A stretch of 11,245 nucleotides of DNA from JAFGFG01 sp964442905 (lineage in GTDB: Archaea; Aenigmatarchaeota; Aenigmatarchaeia; QMZP01; JAFGSV01), in the NCBI GenBank assembly GCA_964442905.1, contig CAYUBD010000034.1, forward strand, positions 1 through 11,245, written 5' to 3'. This document shows, one piece after another, positions 10,686-11,245 of this stretch. The notes beneath the pieces are model-generated. The model was given only the letters and a program-made list of their open reading frames with translations, made no database searches and was not told the DNA's origin. Positions within the stretch are counted from its first letter, which is position 1. Each line of letters starts with the position of its first letter. Made by a program: the position numbers and the translations under genes.

Positions 10686-11245
10686 TCAGGACTTCGACCA
10701 GCACGTCTCCCTGAAGTGCATCCCTACAGTCGCAAGGTCGATTATGCCTATCTCCCCGTCATTGTTAAGGTCGGCCCTTTCGTCCCAGTAGGGATTCCCG
10801 GGCTGCGCCCCGTAGGCCCTTCCCACCATGGCCAGGTCGAATATGTTCACCACGCAATCCGCATTCACGTCTCCTTCGAGCAGGCAGAAGCAGCCTGAGC
10901 ATATCTGGTCCCCGCTGCATCCCGCACCGTCCACGCACTCAGCTCCGCATGTAAGGTTGCATATATGATCAATATCCAAAGTCCACGGGTCGCTCCCGTC
11001 ATAAATCGTGCAACCAGAAGTCCCCTGGCACACCGAATCGAATCCGGGGAACCAGTCCCAAGTCAAGTCGAACCCGTCAGGATCATACAGACACGTGGCC
11101 ACCTGTGATATGCTCCAGTTTGAGCAGAGCGAATTCCCATCCTCATCTGTACTGTTGTCGCAGTCATCGTCGAGGCCGTTGCATATTTCCGGACTTGACT
11201 TGTCATTGAATCCTCCAGGGTCAGTGCTGCATATGCTTGTCTGTT
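10686..11245 (-). CDS. C-terminal part of a Cys-rich secreted protein with MopE-like motif and dockerin-like domain (5' end cut off by window)
   Basis: The frame is open to the window edge; 185 residues plus stop are visible, and the true start lies outside. Numbering from the first full codon (11243): residues 18-34 contain EICNGLDDDCDNSTDED, the acidic putative metal-binding motif found repeatedly in MopE-like proteins. Residues 124-177 hold two EF-hand-like calcium loops of a type I dockerin: GDVNADCVVNIFDLAMVG and, after a Tyr/Gly/Pro linker, ADLNNDGEIGIIDLATVG. Sixteen cysteines occur in 185 residues, mostly between 72 and 130, pointing to an extracellular disulfide-stabilised protein. 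Dockerins bind cohesin domains, so it may join a surface complex. It ends with ETCWSKS and has no C-terminal membrane anchor or PGF-type sorting signal. A GTG at 11100-11102 is not a likely start because the coding frame continues upstream. Confidence 0.85.
   Translation of the reverse strand, partial: QTSICSTDPGGFNDKSSPEICNGLDDDCDNSTDEDGNSLCSNWSISQVATCLYDPDGFDLTWDWFPGFDSVCQGTSGCTIYDGSDPWTLDIDHICNLTCGAECVDGAGCSGDQICSGCFCLLEGDVNADCVVNIFDLAMVGRAYGAQPGNPYWDERADLNNDGEIGIIDLATVGMHFRETCWSKS

Overview
The window is almost certainly archaeal. It encodes a two-repeat TATA-binding protein, an archaeosortase-type transpeptidase and a run of short membrane-anchored proteins with archaeal class III (pilin-like) N-termini such as KGQFFLIG and KALSPIVSVVILI. 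Several genes have AT-rich boxes about 25 bases upstream of the start, as expected for archaeal leaderless or short-leader promoters. Gene style (very compact, ATGA overlaps, TTG starts, KGQ leaders) is reminiscent of DPANN lineages such as Aenigmarchaeota, Micrarchaeota or Diapherotrites. That placement is an inference and the sequence alone does not fix it. No rRNA, tRNA or CRISPR array was seen, and no gene-free stretch exceeds about 120 bases.

Layout. Positions 1-1005 (minus) hold a 3'-truncated, membrane-anchored thioredoxin-fold (DsbA/GILT-like) protein. Next is a small HTH regulator (1073-1378, minus) that is divergent from a plus-strand cluster running 1405-6931. The cluster comprises an archaeosortase, then five secreted or pilin-like proteins rich in N-glycosylation sequons (1972-2667, 2664-3038, 3022-3585, 3614-4333, 4356-4865), then a 676-residue soluble coiled-coil protein (4901-6931). 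Tight spacing, two coding overlaps and good Shine-Dalgarno sites suggest most of this is one transcript. It looks like a surface-appendage or cell-envelope assembly unit, although no secretion ATPase, platform protein or prepilin peptidase lies in the window.

After the coiled-coil gene the DNA becomes visibly AT-richer. It contains a HEPN/nucleotidyltransferase toxin-antitoxin pair (7004-7986, minus) with repeated GTTACTA-type operators upstream. A start-less piece of a ribbon-helix-helix-like reading frame lies exactly at the cassette's left edge, so this looks like an acquired insertion.

The right part is a minus-strand housekeeping run: ADP/ATP-dependent NAD(P)H-hydrate dehydratase (8077-8931), a thioredoxin-reductase-fold flavoprotein without the redox CxxC (8963-9880) and TBP (9969-10568). 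Last is the 3' end of a large Cys-rich secreted protein with a MopE-like motif and a C-terminal dockerin-like domain (10686 to the window edge).

A shared theme is the extracytoplasmic face of the cell: a sortase, sequon-rich pilin-like proteins with paired cysteines, a membrane thioredoxin-fold protein that could act on disulfides, and a Cys-rich dockerin protein. The most interesting candidate for an undescribed system is the archaeosortase plus pilin-like gene cluster with its divergent regulator and repeat-rich coiled-coil partner.
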